Origin: DASYAN01 sp036501345
GTDB taxonomy: Bacteria; Chloroflexota; Ktedonobacteria; Ktedonobacterales; Ktedonobacteraceae
Direction of reading: 5' to 3'
NCBI GenBank assembly: GCA_036501345.1
Contig: DASYAN010000381.1
Span: forward strand, 1-14,706
Length of the DNA stretch: 14,706 nt
The position numbers and the translations under genes are program-made. The notes below the pieces were generated by a model. It was not told where the DNA came from, made no database searches, and saw nothing but the letters and a program-made list of their open reading frames with translations. Below are positions 14,580-14,706 of this stretch, piece by piece; positions within the stretch are counted from its first letter, which is position 1, and every line of letters begins with the position of its first letter.

Positions 14580-14706
14580 TCAAGACCAAAACAGATAACT
14601 GCTAAAATAAATACTAATGGTCACGATGGTATAGATAAAAGCCAATATCAGCCCAGCCAGAGAGAGTGCTAATGCCCATGATGACATCATATGTAATGAG
14701 GTTGTA
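14580..14706 (-). CDS. C-terminal end of a membrane protein, cut by window edge
   Basis: On the minus strand the frame is open from the right edge to a TGA at 14580-14582. It encodes about 41 residues, mostly one hydrophobic helix (ALALSLAGLILAFIYTIVTI) followed by an aromatic end (SYLFWS). The pattern is that of a last transmembrane segment. Two Met codons at the helix start (14689-14691 and 14686-14688) could instead begin a peptide of about 36 residues, but the ribosome site is poor. It is convergent with the flavin oxidase gene. Confidence 0.45.
   Translation of the reverse strand, partial: TTSLHMMSSWALALSLAGLILAFIYTIVTISIYFSSYLFWS

Overview
The window reads as a piece of a large, mid-GC bacterial chromosome from a sporulating or filamentous soil-type Chloroflexota (Ktedonobacteria-like) organism. 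This is an inference from gene content: a WD40 protein with a membrane anchor, a MalT-like LuxR regulator of over 900 residues, a DUF3800 gene, a bacterial P450 of the CYP102/CYP110 style, and many separately transcribed genes with wide spacers. No rRNA, tRNA or CRISPR array was seen, so taxonomy is not proven.

Layout, left to right. Positions 1-1248 (+) hold the 3' part of a WD40 gene with seven repeats of exactly 126 bp. After a 520-bp spacer comes a membrane-anchored beta-propeller protein (1771-3081, -). An AT-rich DUF3800 gene (3255-3875, +) lies divergent to it, with a clear promoter. Beyond it are 390 bp without a gene, holding a hairpin-rich stretch next to the DUF3800 stop and a probable 109-bp MITE with a 9-bp target duplication. 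Then come a radical SAM protein (4266-5564, -) and a small unrecognised gene upstream of it on the same strand (5691-6056, -). A MalT/LAL-type LuxR regulator (6258-9074, +) converges on a stand-alone CheY-like receiver (9081-9527, -).

The right third is metabolic: a cytochrome P450 (10152-11513, +), a divergent EPSP synthase (AroA) homologue (11546-12898, -) and a monomeric sarcosine oxidase-like covalent flavoprotein (13302-14459, +). The tail of a membrane protein (14580-14706, -) runs off the right edge.

The genes are mostly convergent or divergent singles, so no long operon is visible. Regulation shows as inverted repeats upstream of the LuxR, P450 and aroA-like genes, and as three 22-bp-period direct repeats upstream of the flavoprotein. 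The best candidates for something new are (a) the DUF3800 gene with a possible structured RNA beside it, (b) the P450 / altered enolpyruvyl transferase / flavin oxidase group, which may be a specialised pathway, and (c) the 22-bp repeat operator. Start codons were moved from the longest frame for five genes because a Shine-Dalgarno sequence sits before an internal ATG.
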